From Prochlorococcus sp. AG-321-E21 (GTDB lineage Bacteria > Cyanobacteriota > Cyanobacteriia > PCC-6307 > Cyanobiaceae): DNA of 63,375 nucleotides. Made by a program: the position numbers and the translations under genes. Location of the stretch: contig QBXH01000005.1 of assembly GCA_003283415.1 (NCBI GenBank), positions 1 through 63,375 on the forward strand, written 5' to 3'. This document shows, in pieces, positions 1 to 7,646 of this stretch. Each line of letters starts with the position of its first letter. Position 1 is the first letter of the stretch. The notes under the pieces are model-generated. The model searched no databases and had not been told where the DNA came from. It saw only the letters and a list, made by a program, of their open reading frames with translations.

Positions 1-88
1 GATTAACTTTTCTTGAAATAAGTAATATTTGTTATGAAAATGATAGTTTTATAAAAAATGACATTCAATCTATTTGCAACATCTAAAC

Positions 89-886
89 ATGACTAAAAAT
101 AATTTAACCAATCAACAGATAAAAAATTTAGATTCTTTATTCAATTTAGTTAGTGATCGCCAATTACAAGACTTTGGAAACATCAGTGTTAGCAACAAGT
201 CAGACGGTTCTTTAATCACAAGTTGTGATTTATGGAGCGACAGAACAATTGTAGAGACTCTATCTAAAATTGCTCCAAACGAAGGTGTTCTTAGTGAAGA
301 GGGAGGAAAGTTAGTTCCTAATACAAGTGCTTATTGGATAGTAGATCCTCTTGATGGAACCACAAATTTTGCTGCAGGAATTCCATATTGGTCTATTTCG
401 GTGGCAAGATTTGTAGATGGTTCCCCTCAATGTTCTTTTCTAGTCATTCCTACATTAAAGAAAAAATTTGTCGCAATCAAAGGAGAAGGTGTTTGGCTTA
501 ATAACAAGAAAATCGAAGTTAATAATAATCAAAGAAGTGAGTGCGTATCTTTATGCAGCAGATCTATTAAGATTTTACAAAAAAATCCTAGTTCTATATT
601 TCCTGGGAAGATTAGACTTCTTGGTGTATCTAGTTTAAATTTAACGAGCGTTGCGATGGGACAAACATTTGGAGCTATAGAATCAACCCCCAAAATATGG
701 GATATTGCTGCAGCATGGCTATTACTTGAAGAGTTAAATTGTTCAATTGAATGGTTAGAAATGAATCCTATGCATTTAGCTGCAGAACAAGATTTGCAAG
801 ATACTAATTTCCCTTTAATTGCTACAAGGACAAAAGAAAAAATGAAAGTTTTGAGACCATGGGGCAATTTATTAGTGGAAAAATAG
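89..886 (+). CDS. Inositol monophosphatase family protein
   Basis: This is a sugar-phosphate or nucleotide-phosphate phosphatase of the Mg2+-dependent, Li+-sensitive inositol monophosphatase fold (265 aa). The first metal-binding signature WIVDPLDGTTNF lies near residues 83-94 and is preceded by a metal-ligand SEEGG near 69-73. The second signature WDIAAAW starts near 204. An in-frame TTG lies 15 bases upstream at 74, but the ATG at 89 begins where the family usually starts. The substrate (inositol-1-P, histidinol-P or PAP) cannot be told from the sequence. It is cytosolic and stands upstream of a YihY-type membrane gene with a 73-base gap, so co-transcription is possible. The family call is secure and the substrate is open. 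Confidence 0.85.
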   Translation: MTKNNLTNQQIKNLDSLFNLVSDRQLQDFGNISVSNKSDGSLITSCDLWSDRTIVETLSKIAPNEGVLSEEGGKLVPNTSAYWIVDPLDGTTNFAAGIPYWSISVARFVDGSPQCSFLVIPTLKKKFVAIKGEGVWLNNKKIEVNNNQRSECVSLCSRSIKILQKNPSSIFPGKIRLLGVSSLNLTSVAMGQTFGAIESTPKIWDIAAAWLLLEELNCSIEWLEMNPMHLAAEQDLQDTNFPLIATRTKEKMKVLRPWGNLLVEK

Positions 887-959
887 ATATATCATAAATA
901 AATAAAATACTTGAAAAATATCCCTATTAGATACAATAAATAAGAGTTAGGATAAATAT

Positions 960-1892
960 TTGAAGAGAATTAATATGCACCGCAGTACAACATGGATATT
1001 TAAAAGTTTATGGGGCGCTTGTGAAAGATGGAGTAAATCTGATTGTATTGATTTAAGCGCTGCTTTTGCTTATTACACTCTACAGTCATTCTTTCCAATA
1101 TTGCTTATTTCTCTTTCAGTAGCTTCTTGGTTTCTGGGAAAGCAAGAGGGTTTAGATCAACAAATAATATCTGTTGCCGCTCAAGTATTACCTCCATCCG
1201 TAGTTGAATTAGTTGAAACAACATTATTCAAATTAATTGACCAGGGATTTGGAGCAGGTATTTTAGGAGCTATGTTTTTACTTTTTACCGCTGGCAACGC
1301 TTACTTATCCCTCCAAAGAGGTTCAGATAGACTTTGGGAAGACGAGCTGCCTTCGAGAAGAATAAACTCTGACTGGCAAGAGCAAGCATCAAGATTTCTT
1401 AGGAACAGAATTGAAGCTTTCTTAATAGTATTTTTTATAGGTTTTTTAATGGTATTAGATCAAATTAGTGCAAATGTCAGAATGATTCCAACTACAGTTT
1501 TAGAAAAAATATCAAATTCCAGTAATTTATTTTCTGAATTCATTATAAAATTACCACTCTTACAAGTTGGCCAATTTGCTTTACCTCTACTCGGATTTTC
1601 ATTAATGGCTCTATTACTTCAAGCATTATTGCCGAGTAGAAAAGTTCCTTTAAGGCCACTATTACCCGGTTCAATTCTGATTGGTATTGGACTAACTACT
1701 CTTAACCTGGCAGTAAGTAAAAGTATTCTTTCCCTTGGAGCAAGATTTCAAGCATATGGTTTTATTGGAGGTTTTTTAGTACTAACTTTATGGGTATGGC
1801 TATTAGGCGTTATTTTATATTTTGGGCAATGTTGGAGTGTTGTTATAGCTAGTATGTCATTAATAAACAAAAGAAGAAAAAACAAATTTTAA
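960..1892 (+). CDS. YihY/BrkB family inner-membrane protein
   Basis: This is a polytopic membrane protein of 310 aa in the YihY/UPF0761 family (formerly annotated as ribonuclease BN). About six hydrophobic segments are visible, with a conserved N-terminal region around SAAFAYYTLQSFFPI at residues 34-48 and a glycine-rich hydrophobic C-terminus. The TTG at 960 is chosen because an AGGA ribosome-binding site at 949-952 sits 7 bases before it. An ATG at 975 would lie too far from that site. The molecular function of the family is not established, and nothing around the gene specifies it. The short basic tail is cytosolic by the positive-inside rule (inference). Confidence 0.8.
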   Translation: MKRINMHRSTTWIFKSLWGACERWSKSDCIDLSAAFAYYTLQSFFPILLISLSVASWFLGKQEGLDQQIISVAAQVLPPSVVELVETTLFKLIDQGFGAGILGAMFLLFTAGNAYLSLQRGSDRLWEDELPSRRINSDWQEQASRFLRNRIEAFLIVFFIGFLMVLDQISANVRMIPTTVLEKISNSSNLFSEFIIKLPLLQVGQFALPLLGFSLMALLLQALLPSRKVPLRPLLPGSILIGIGLTTLNLAVSKSILSLGARFQAYGFIGGFLVLTLWVWLLGVILYFGQCWSVVIASMSLINKRRKNKF

Positions 1893-1918
1893 AATAATGA
1901 CATATTTTCTTTCCTAAA

Positions 1919-2245
1919 ATGAACAAAAGTGTAATTACCTATTCTTTAATTTTTTTAATAGTAATTCCCCTTTTTGGATTTAACTTTTTAGTAAGTCTCT
2001 TAGGTAATCTTTTATTACTTGTATTGTTAATTCCTCTTTTAATATTTTTGATTGCATTAATAAGTTTTAATTCCTTAAAGTCAAAATTAAATACTTGTAA
2101 TCAATGTGGCACCATCTCTTTTGGAGTTAATAATACCTGCATGAATTGTGGTGCAGATTTAGATGATATAAATCTAAAAAACTTTGAAAATTTGAGGAAG
2201 CCTAGTGAGACTACAATTGAAGTAAAAGCAGAAGAAATTAAATAA
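1919..2245 (+). CDS. Small membrane protein with C-terminal zinc ribbon
   Basis: This hypothetical protein of 108 aa has two closely spaced hydrophobic segments (about residues 7-50), likely a helical hairpin in the membrane. A CxxC-x10-CxxC zinc ribbon follows (C60, C63, C74, C77), then an acidic tail. The ATG at 1919 starts 26 bases after the YihY stop, so the two are probably one transcription unit. I recognise no named family. The ribbon suggests a structural zinc or nucleic-acid/protein contact on the cytosolic face (inference). Confidence 0.65.
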   Translation: MNKSVITYSLIFLIVIPLFGFNFLVSLLGNLLLLVLLIPLLIFLIALISFNSLKSKLNTCNQCGTISFGVNNTCMNCGADLDDINLKNFENLRKPSETTIEVKAEEIK

Positions 2246-2272
2246 TGTATTTTTAATATTTCTTGTAAATAT

Positions 2273-2419
2273 TTAACCGATCCCAATTTGTCTTAATATA
2301 CTTTGTCCTGTAATCAATTCTGTGCCTAAACCTATCAATATTCCCATCATAGCCATCCTCCCATTCCATGTTTCTGCAAAATTGACAAAACCAAATCTTG
2401 GTTGATTATCCTCATTCAT
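2273..2419 (-). CDS. hli: High-light-inducible protein (Hli), 48 aa
   Basis: This is a single-helix chlorophyll a/b-binding-like protein of 48 aa. The Hli signature is seen directly: ETWNGRMAMMGILIGLGTE, with the ExxNGRxAM chlorophyll-binding core near residues 16-24. The C-terminal part ITGQSILRQIG is typical of short picocyanobacterial Hlis. Members bind chlorophyll and carotenoid in the thylakoid and protect photosystem II or chlorophyll-synthesis intermediates under high light or nutrient stress (family knowledge). It is read from ATG at 2419 to TAA at 2273. It converges on the zinc-ribbon gene with a 27-base gap. Confidence 0.93.
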   Translation of the reverse strand: MNEDNQPRFGFVNFAETWNGRMAMMGILIGLGTELITGQSILRQIGIG

Positions 2420-2486
2420 AATAAATTATTCGATATAAATTTATTTTAGCGTTTTACAGAGAGATTTATGGAAAATAATTAATGAT

Positions 2487-2870
2487 TTATCTAACATGTC
2501 TAATTCCATCTACTGGCTTGTATTCATCTCCAGTTAATTCTTCGTATATTATCGCAGGTAAACCTGTCTCAAACATAGTTTGAAGTGCTTCTTTGAGCAT
2601 TGGGTTCCAACCTCCAGTACTTACTTTTCCATGTCTTACAGTCCAATCCCAAGTACCTTGTAGATCTCTTGGCATTCTGCCTTCTCTATCTCTTCTTGCA
2701 ACTAGATCCAGAGACTCAACTATTCCAACAATTACTGGGTTTTTACCATAAGAAGGAGTTAGACTCAACTCTAATCTAACCGGGTCTTCTTTAACCATTT
2801 TCAAACGAAACCTAGGTGGTAATTTAAGAGATCTAATTACACCTGAGACAAATTTTGTTCTTAATTCCAA
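2487..2870 (-). CDS. Conserved hypothetical protein
   Basis: This soluble protein of 127 aa is one I do not recognise by name. It is basic at the N-terminus and rich in short strand-forming segments, with a conserved-looking middle section DLQGTWDWTVRHGKVSTGG (about residues 70-88). No signal peptide or membrane segment is visible. The ATG is at 2870, and the gene lies 31 bases downstream of the DUF2973-type gene on the same strand, so the two are likely co-transcribed. Codon use and length look native. The context does not give a function. Confidence 0.65.
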   Translation of the reverse strand: MELRTKFVSGVIRSLKLPPRFRLKMVKEDPVRLELSLTPSYGKNPVIVGIVESLDLVARRDREGRMPRDLQGTWDWTVRHGKVSTGGWNPMLKEALQTMFETGLPAIIYEELTGDEYKPVDGIRHVR

Positions 2871-2901
2871 TGTTTTGACCTTATAGTTTTACCGAATGAA
2901 T

Positions 2902-3165
2902 TTAATCAGTTGTAGTGCCCTTTTCTTCCAGAGTAGAATCTGTATCATTAGAAAATCTAACAGTAAGTAATTCTTCTTGAGTTATGTTTCCTGATTTATC
3001 TAAAAGCTCAGGGTGAATAGTATATTTTTCTTCTCTGATATTTCTACTGTAAGGTCGATATTGTTGTTTATCGAGTGCTCCCCAACCATTTGACATTACC
3101 TTAAAAGCTTTCCACACCATATAGGTTAGAGCAGCTGAATAAATAATTGGAAATAAGATAGACAT
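2902..3165 (-). CDS. DUF2973-like single-pass membrane protein
   Basis: This protein of 87 aa has one N-terminal transmembrane helix (about residues 3-22) and a short cytosolic domain. The layout matches the cyanobacterial DUF2973 family: an N-terminal helix followed by an HPELLDKSGNITQEELL segment near 51-67 and a VRFS ending. The function of that family is unknown. The gene leads the minus-strand pair with the 127-aa protein, and its upstream 149-base gap is shared with the divergent htrA-type gene. The family assignment rests on remembered motif resemblance and is moderate. Confidence 0.6.
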   Translation of the reverse strand: MSILFPIIYSAALTYMVWKAFKVMSNGWGALDKQQYRPYSRNIREEKYTIHPELLDKSGNITQEELLTVRFSNDTDSTLEEKGTTTD

Positions 3166-3314
3166 TAAGTTTATTAATTTATTATTACTTGGTTTCTATA
3201 ATAGCTCGAAAAAAATCAATTTAGCTATTTTGTTGAAACAAATTCTTCTATTTACAAAATAATTTCTGAGATTTACATAATTATCACTAAGATATCTAAT
3301 AAATCACTATACGA

Positions 3315-4463
3315 ATGTTTTTAAAGGCAATAACACAAATAAAATTATTCAAATTCTCTTTTAGAAAGTTATTTCTCCTTTCCTATTTAACATTTGGCCT
3401 AATTAATAAATCCAATGTAATACCTCAGCAGATTGATAATCAAAATCTTGATGAAGGATCTAAAATTTCAAATATATCTTTCATAACCGAAGCAGTTAAG
3501 AAAACGGGAGCTTCAGTAGTTACTATTGACACTCAACGATTTGTTAAAAATAAACAATATTCTAGAGATTCAAGAATTTTCTTAGATCCATATTTTGAAA
3601 GATTCTTTGGATTACAATTATCTCCTGAAAATCAACCACGGATAGAACAGAGCCAAGGAAGCGGCTTTATATTCGGAGATGGTCTAGTAATGACTAATGC
3701 ACATGTTGTTAATGGATCTGAAAGGTTAATAGTCGGCTTATCAAATGGAGAAAAATATAAAGGAAAGTTAATAGGACAAGATTTACTTACCGATTTAGCT
3801 GTTATCGCGCTTGAAGGGAAAGGACCTTGGCCAAAAGCAAAGTTGGGTGACTCAACAAAAATTGAAGTCGGTGATTGGGCAATAGCTGTTGGTAATCCTT
3901 TTGGACTGGAAAATACAGTTACTCTAGGAATAATTAGTAACTTAAATAGAAATGTCTCACAATTAGGAATATATGATAAAAAATTTGAGTTAATTCAGAC
4001 AGATGCTGCAATAAACCCTGGCAATTCTGGGGGGCCATTATTAAATAGCAAAGGAGAAGTAATTGGAATTAATACTCTTATTAGATCAGGTCCTGGGGCA
4101 GGCTTAAGTTTTGCAATACCAATAAATAAAGCTAAAAATATCGCTTCGCAACTAATAAAAAATGGGAAAGTAATACATCCCATGATTGGAATCAACTTAA
4201 TAGATGAAAGTTACTTTGAGATGAATAAAAGTATTGTAAAAGTAGGATACGTTGTTCCAAATAGTCCTGCAGCAAAAAGTGGAATCTTTATCAATGATAT
4301 AATCCTAAAAGTAGGTAAGAAAGATATTAAAAATTCTTCAGATGTTATCAATGAAATAAGTAAAAATGGAATAAATAAATTTATAAATATAACCTTAAAA
4401 AGAAAAAATAAAATTATTAAATTAAAAGTTAAACCGACTGATATTACTAATTTATCAAAGTAA
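3315..4463 (+). CDS. HtrA/Deg-type serine protease with PDZ domain
   Basis: This is a trypsin-like periplasmic or lumenal protease and chaperone of 382 aa in the Deg/Hho family. An N-terminal basic stretch and hydrophobic segment (about 17-31) form a signal peptide or anchor. The catalytic triad is visible: H130 in TNAHVV, D160 in LLTDLAV and S238 in NPGNSGGPL. One PDZ domain occupies roughly residues 285-375. This one-protease, one-PDZ plan is that of cyanobacterial HhoA/HhoB/HtrA, which degrade misfolded envelope and thylakoid proteins under light and heat stress (family knowledge). Which of the three paralogues it is cannot be decided here. Confidence 0.92.
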   Translation: MFLKAITQIKLFKFSFRKLFLLSYLTFGLINKSNVIPQQIDNQNLDEGSKISNISFITEAVKKTGASVVTIDTQRFVKNKQYSRDSRIFLDPYFERFFGLQLSPENQPRIEQSQGSGFIFGDGLVMTNAHVVNGSERLIVGLSNGEKYKGKLIGQDLLTDLAVIALEGKGPWPKAKLGDSTKIEVGDWAIAVGNPFGLENTVTLGIISNLNRNVSQLGIYDKKFELIQTDAAINPGNSGGPLLNSKGEVIGINTLIRSGPGAGLSFAIPINKAKNIASQLIKNGKVIHPMIGINLIDESYFEMNKSIVKVGYVVPNSPAAKSGIFINDIILKVGKKDIKNSSDVINEISKNGINKFINITLKRKNKIIKLKVKPTDITNLSK

Positions 4464-4470
4464 TAAATTT

Positions 4471-4614
4471 TTAACTTTCATCATCTCTAAGTATTTCTAC
4501 ACATTGTGAGATACAAATACCATCAGAGATATCGCAACTAGAAATACACTCAAAATAACTTTCTACTGGATCATAAGTAACATAGTTACTTTCTTTTAAA
4601 TCATATTTTTTCAT
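4471..4614 (-). CDS. Small Cys-rich protein with twin CX3C motif, 47 aa
   Basis: This short frame was read by hand from ATG at 4614 to TAA at 4471. The product is 47 aa and acidic, with four cysteines arranged C-x3-C-x6-C-x3-C at residues 23, 27, 34 and 38. There is no signal peptide or membrane helix. It lies 7 bases from the stop of the HtrA gene, in convergent orientation. Twin CX3C hairpins elsewhere form disulfide-stapled helical hairpins or bind metal. That is a structural analogy only, and the function is unknown. It is likely a real gene, because the spacing of the cysteines is orderly and the frame fills an otherwise empty gap. Confidence 0.6.
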   Translation of the reverse strand: MKKYDLKESNYVTYDPVESYFECISSCDISDGICISQCVEILRDDES

Positions 4615-4782
4615 AAGTATTTTAAATAAAACAAATTCGTAATTATTACATTAATCAAACCCATGAAGTCTGTAAAGATAAATAAGTGATCTTGCCTAGA
4701 GGATTGTAAAGTTTTCTAAAAAACTATTCTTCCAAACTTAAAAAATAAGAATAAAAAAGACTTAATCAATAATTAAAGATAG

Positions 4783-6405
4783 TTATTTTATACTTCTTTT
4801 CTTCTCTAAAAAATATTCATAATTACCGTTAAAAGATAACAATTTAGATTCTTTAATTTCAATAATTCTATTTGCAACTTTAGAGATAAAATATCTATCA
4901 TGCGAAATAATAAATACTGTGCCATTGTAATTACTTATTGCAAGTTCCAGGTTTTCTTTCGATTGTAGATCTAAATGGTTTGTAGGTTCATCAAGAAGTA
5001 AAAAATTGCTTGGATTCATTATCATCAAAGCCAATGCTAATCTAGCTTTTTCGCCACCACTAAGTTGTTGAACATATTTAAAAACAGCATTATTATGAAA
5101 ACCAAAACTTCCTAAGAATGTCCTTACTTTTTGTTGAGACCAATCTGGTGCTTTTGTGTATATTAAATCAATAACCTGTTTTTCAACAGCTAGGGCTGAA
5201 GCCTGATTTTGCTCATAATAACTTGTAATTATATTATGTTTACCTAAATTTACTTCTCCTATTTCAGGTTCTATTTTTTTCATAATTAACTTTAACAAAG
5301 TAGATTTACCGCATCCATTAGGACCTAATATTGCTATTTTTTCTCCCGCAGAGACTTTTAAATTCACATCAAACAATAGTATTTTGTCTTCAAAACTATG
5401 AGATAAATTCTTAATTTGAAGAACTGATTTCCCAGAACGAGGACACTCAGGAAAATTAAAAGAAGGACTTTTTAGTTTAGAAATAGGTGCATCAATTTTT
5501 ATAATCTTTTTTAATTGCTTCTCCCTACTTTTAGCCTGAGTACTCCTTGTCGCACTAGCTCGAAATCTTTCAATATACTTTCTTTGTGTTTCAATCTCTT
5601 TTTGTTGCAGCTCAAAAGCTTTACTTTGAGATGTTTCATTTAAAGACTTTTGTTCAATAAAAAAAGAATAATTTCCATTGTATGTTTCAGAAATTCCTCT
5701 TTCTACAAAAATAATCTTTTTACATAATTTATCTAAGAAATATCGATCATGACTAATTAATATGATTGCTATTTTTAAAGATGTTAAATATTCCTCTAGC
5801 CAAAAAATTGTTTCTAAATCTAAATGATTAGTTGGCTCATCGAGTAAGAGTAAATCAGGTTTTTGCAATATAATTTTTCCAAGAGCCACTTTCATTTGCC
5901 AACCCCCTGAAAAATTACCTACTAATTTATCTGCATCTTCCTGAGAAAACCCTAATTTTGGCAGTATCTTCTCTACTTCTGCTTGCATTTGATAACCACC
6001 TAAAACTTCAAACTTTTCTTGAAATTTAGCTAGTTGATTTACAAGATGGTCAAGTTTTTCAGAGTCTTTTTTAGACTCTAATGATTTCATTTCATTCTCA
6101 ATCTCTAGAAGTTTATTTAAAACTGCTTGAATATCTTTAAAAGAACTTTCTAATTCTTCTCTAACCGTTCGATTTAAATTGCAATCTAATTCCTGTTTTA
6201 AGTGGGAAATTTTTGGACTTCCTTCTTTAAGAACAAGTCCACTTGTTTGATCCTCATCTCCAATTAAGATTTTAAACTGAGTTGATTTACCTGCGCCATT
6301 AGAACCAACTAGGCCTATCTTTTCTCCCTTCTTGATTTCCCAATTAATATTTTTAAGAACAACATCAGTAGAGTAAATTTTACTTACATTATCAAATCTA
6401 ATCAC
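4783..6405 (-). CDS. ABC-F family ATPase (Uup/EttA-like translation factor)
   Basis: This soluble protein of 540 aa has two ABC ATPase cassettes and no membrane domain, which defines ABC-F. Cassette 1 has Walker A GSNGAGKST (about 34-42), signature FSGGWQMKVALG and Walker B LLLDEPTNHLD. Cassette 2 has [21 protein letters not shown] and LLLDEPTNHLD. Between them is a basic helical linker (about 245-305) with many Arg and Lys residues, the region that in ABC-F proteins enters the ribosomal E site. The family resolves stalled ribosomes or confers antibiotic tolerance (family knowledge). The stop-side gap of about 170 bases to the Cys-rich small gene holds no gene I can see. Confidence 0.9.
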   Translation of the reverse strand: MIRFDNVSKIYSTDVVLKNINWEIKKGEKIGLVGSNGAGKSTQFKILIGDEDQTSGLVLKEGSPKISHLKQELDCNLNRTVREELESSFKDIQAVLNKLLEIENEMKSLESKKDSEKLDHLVNQLAKFQEKFEVLGGYQMQAEVEKILPKLGFSQEDADKLVGNFSGGWQMKVALGKIILQKPDLLLLDEPTNHLDLETIFWLEEYLTSLKIAIILISHDRYFLDKLCKKIIFVERGISETYNGNYSFFIEQKSLNETSQSKAFELQQKEIETQRKYIERFRASATRSTQAKSREKQLKKIIKIDAPISKLKSPSFNFPECPRSGKSVLQIKNLSHSFEDKILLFDVNLKVSAGEKIAILGPNGCGKSTLLKLIMKKIEPEIGEVNLGKHNIITSYYEQNQASALAVEKQVIDLIYTKAPDWSQQKVRTFLGSFGFHNNAVFKYVQQLSGGEKARLALALMIMNPSNFLLLDEPTNHLDLQSKENLELAISNYNGTVFIISHDRYFISKVANRIIEIKESKLLSFNGNYEYFLEKKRSIK

Positions 6406-6475
6406 TTTAAAAAAATTGAATTTACAAACTTAGAGACTTTTTACCAAAAAATTTTTTGTGGAATAAAATTGTAAT

Positions 6476-6658
6476 ATGAAAAGAATAGAACAAATCGTTG
6501 TAATTTTCATAGCTGCAGCATTAGCAATTCCAAGTTATTGGTTTTTTTGGACATTGGCTGGTGGTGGTGGTTACAACAGAAGAATAACGCCAGCAAACAA
6601 AGAAGGAACTATTCAAAATCCGTTACTAAAGACCTCCTCGAGCCTTAATCAACCATAA
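6476..6658 (+). CDS. Small single-pass membrane protein, 60 aa
   Basis: This protein of 60 aa has one transmembrane helix (about residues 7-28) followed by a glycine-rich GGGGY patch and a polar tail. No family is recognised. The ATG at 6476 lies 70 bases from the divergent ABC-F start, so the two share an intergenic promoter region. Its last 33 bases overlap the 3' end of the opposite-strand Nif11-like gene. It is likely real, because it has a conventional start, membrane topology and codon use like its neighbours. Confidence 0.6.
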   Translation: MKRIEQIVVIFIAAALAIPSYWFFWTLAGGGGYNRRITPANKEGTIQNPLLKTSSSLNQP

Positions 6659-6856
6659 TTTAGTTGCTTCGTCATCCACAGTCGATAAATACTCTACAAC
6701 CTCTTCTTTAGTAACATGAATATTTACTTCTTTACCAATCTCGCAAATTTTTTCAAGAGCTGATTTTGGATTATTAAGAGCCATCATAAATAAACTTTGT
6801 TTTTTTCTTGAGTCCTCGGCTATTAAATTGTAGAGTTTCTCAACATTACTTGTCAT
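6626..6856 (-). CDS. Nif11-like small helical protein ending in GGL
   Basis: This protein of 76 aa is all-helical by eye. Its opening (NVEKLYNLIAEDSRKKQSL), the central ALEKICEIGKE and TKEEVVEYL resemble the Nif11/N11P leader-peptide fold used as leader for prochlorosin-type lanthipeptides. Here the chain ends KARGGL, so a double-glycine-like site sits at the very C-terminus with no Cys/Ser/Thr core after it. The protein contains one cysteine (in KICEIG). I infer either a free-standing Nif11-domain protein or a leader remnant. No LanM-like enzyme is in the window. The resemblance is by eye only. Confidence 0.55.
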   Translation of the reverse strand: MTSNVEKLYNLIAEDSRKKQSLFMMALNNPKSALEKICEIGKEVNIHVTKEEVVEYLSTVDDEATKLWLIKARGGL

Positions 6857-6891
6857 CAGTTTCTATTAATTTATATCAATAGACTATTCCC

Positions 6892-7230
6892 TCAAGCTAC
6901 ATTTTGTTCGTTATATTTATTTTTAGATAAATCATGATCAATATCTGTTATTTCTTTGGCTGAAGCATCTGCCATACTTCTTGCATCTAAACATAGAACT
7001 TTTCTAAGCTTTGCAAAATTGGCAGCATGAGATATTCTTCCTTCTTTCTGAGCATAATATTCAGAACGCTGGAGGATTTGATGCAGATGTGTCAATAAAT
7101 AGGGACTGATCACTGCAGATACTAATACATCGCTATTTTCATTACTTAAAGACTCAGACTGTATTAATTTTTTTTTCTTTTTATCAATTGTTGATCTTTG
7201 AGAAGAATCAAGTTTTCTTGAATTTTTCAT
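6892..7230 (-). CDS. Hypothetical protein divergent from RHH regulator
   Basis: This soluble hypothetical protein of 112 aa starts at ATG 7230. A GTG at 7239 would add three residues. The N-terminus is very basic, with a KKKKK run near residues 17-21. The middle part is helical and reads like a conserved unit (SPYLLTHLHQILQRSEYYA, then HAANFAKLRKVL). I do not recognise a family. The gene is divergent from a ribbon-helix-helix protein, and its start codon region overlaps one of three TATACACA boxes, so it may be controlled by that regulator (inference). Confidence 0.6.
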   Translation of the reverse strand: MKNSRKLDSSQRSTIDKKKKKLIQSESLSNENSDVLVSAVISPYLLTHLHQILQRSEYYAQKEGRISHAANFAKLRKVLCLDARSMADASAKEITDIDHDLSKNKYNEQNVA

Positions 7231-7232
7231 AA

Positions 7233-7316
7233 TATACACAAGGAACTAATTAATCAAAGGCTTATATCCTTACTATTAATATACACAAAGATACTATCCT
7301 TGACTAACTGTGTATA
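7233..7316 (+). promoter_or_regulatory. Three TATACACA/TGTGTATA boxes, candidate RHH operator
   Basis: The divergent intergenic region carries the same octamer three times: TATACACA at 7233-7240 and 7280-7287, and its inverse TGTGTATA at 7309-7316. Box 1 sits 2 bases upstream of the minus-strand ATG. Box 3 overlaps a TATACT hexamer at 7313-7318 that would serve as the -10 of the RHH gene. Ribbon-helix-helix regulators usually bind short repeated inverted boxes in their own promoter, so autoregulation is a reasonable inference. Confidence 0.5.
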
Positions 7317-7346
7317 CTTAGAAGTAACAGTTATTCACTTTGACTA

Positions 7347-7646
7347 ATGGCAACCCGCCAAAACTCAACTAATGGGAAGCCAAAATCCCCCAGAATACAG
7401 GTAGTTCTTCCGGAATTAATTTGTGAGCAACTAAATATTTTAGCTGAGAATGAATCAAGAACTGTCAGCAATATGGCAAAGGTATTGATACAGGAAGGAA
7501 TTAAAAATCATTTAGAAAAAGGATCCAAATCACATACTAAAATTGATACCGACAATTTCAGAGATACATTAGAAAGACAAAGTATTAAAAGATTAAAAGG
7601 AGCTCCTCAAAGGATTAGATATACAAAAAAATCCGATAAAAATTAA
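7347..7646 (+). CDS. Ribbon-helix-helix (CopG/Arc-like) DNA-binding protein
   Basis: This basic protein of 99 aa has an RHH fold. A beta strand PRIQVVLPE (about residues 15-23) is followed by helix ICEQLNILAENE, a turn SRTVSN, and helix MAKVLIQEGIKNHL (ending near 56). Its C-terminal half is basic and without recognised domains. Such proteins dimerise and bind operators as repressors, either stand-alone or as antitoxins. No recognisable toxin gene adjoins it. The divergent 112-aa gene is the only candidate partner. The stop abuts the stop of the convergent trkA-type gene with no gap. Confidence 0.75.
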   Translation: MATRQNSTNGKPKSPRIQVVLPELICEQLNILAENESRTVSNMAKVLIQEGIKNHLEKGSKSHTKIDTDNFRDTLERQSIKRLKGAPQRIRYTKKSDKN

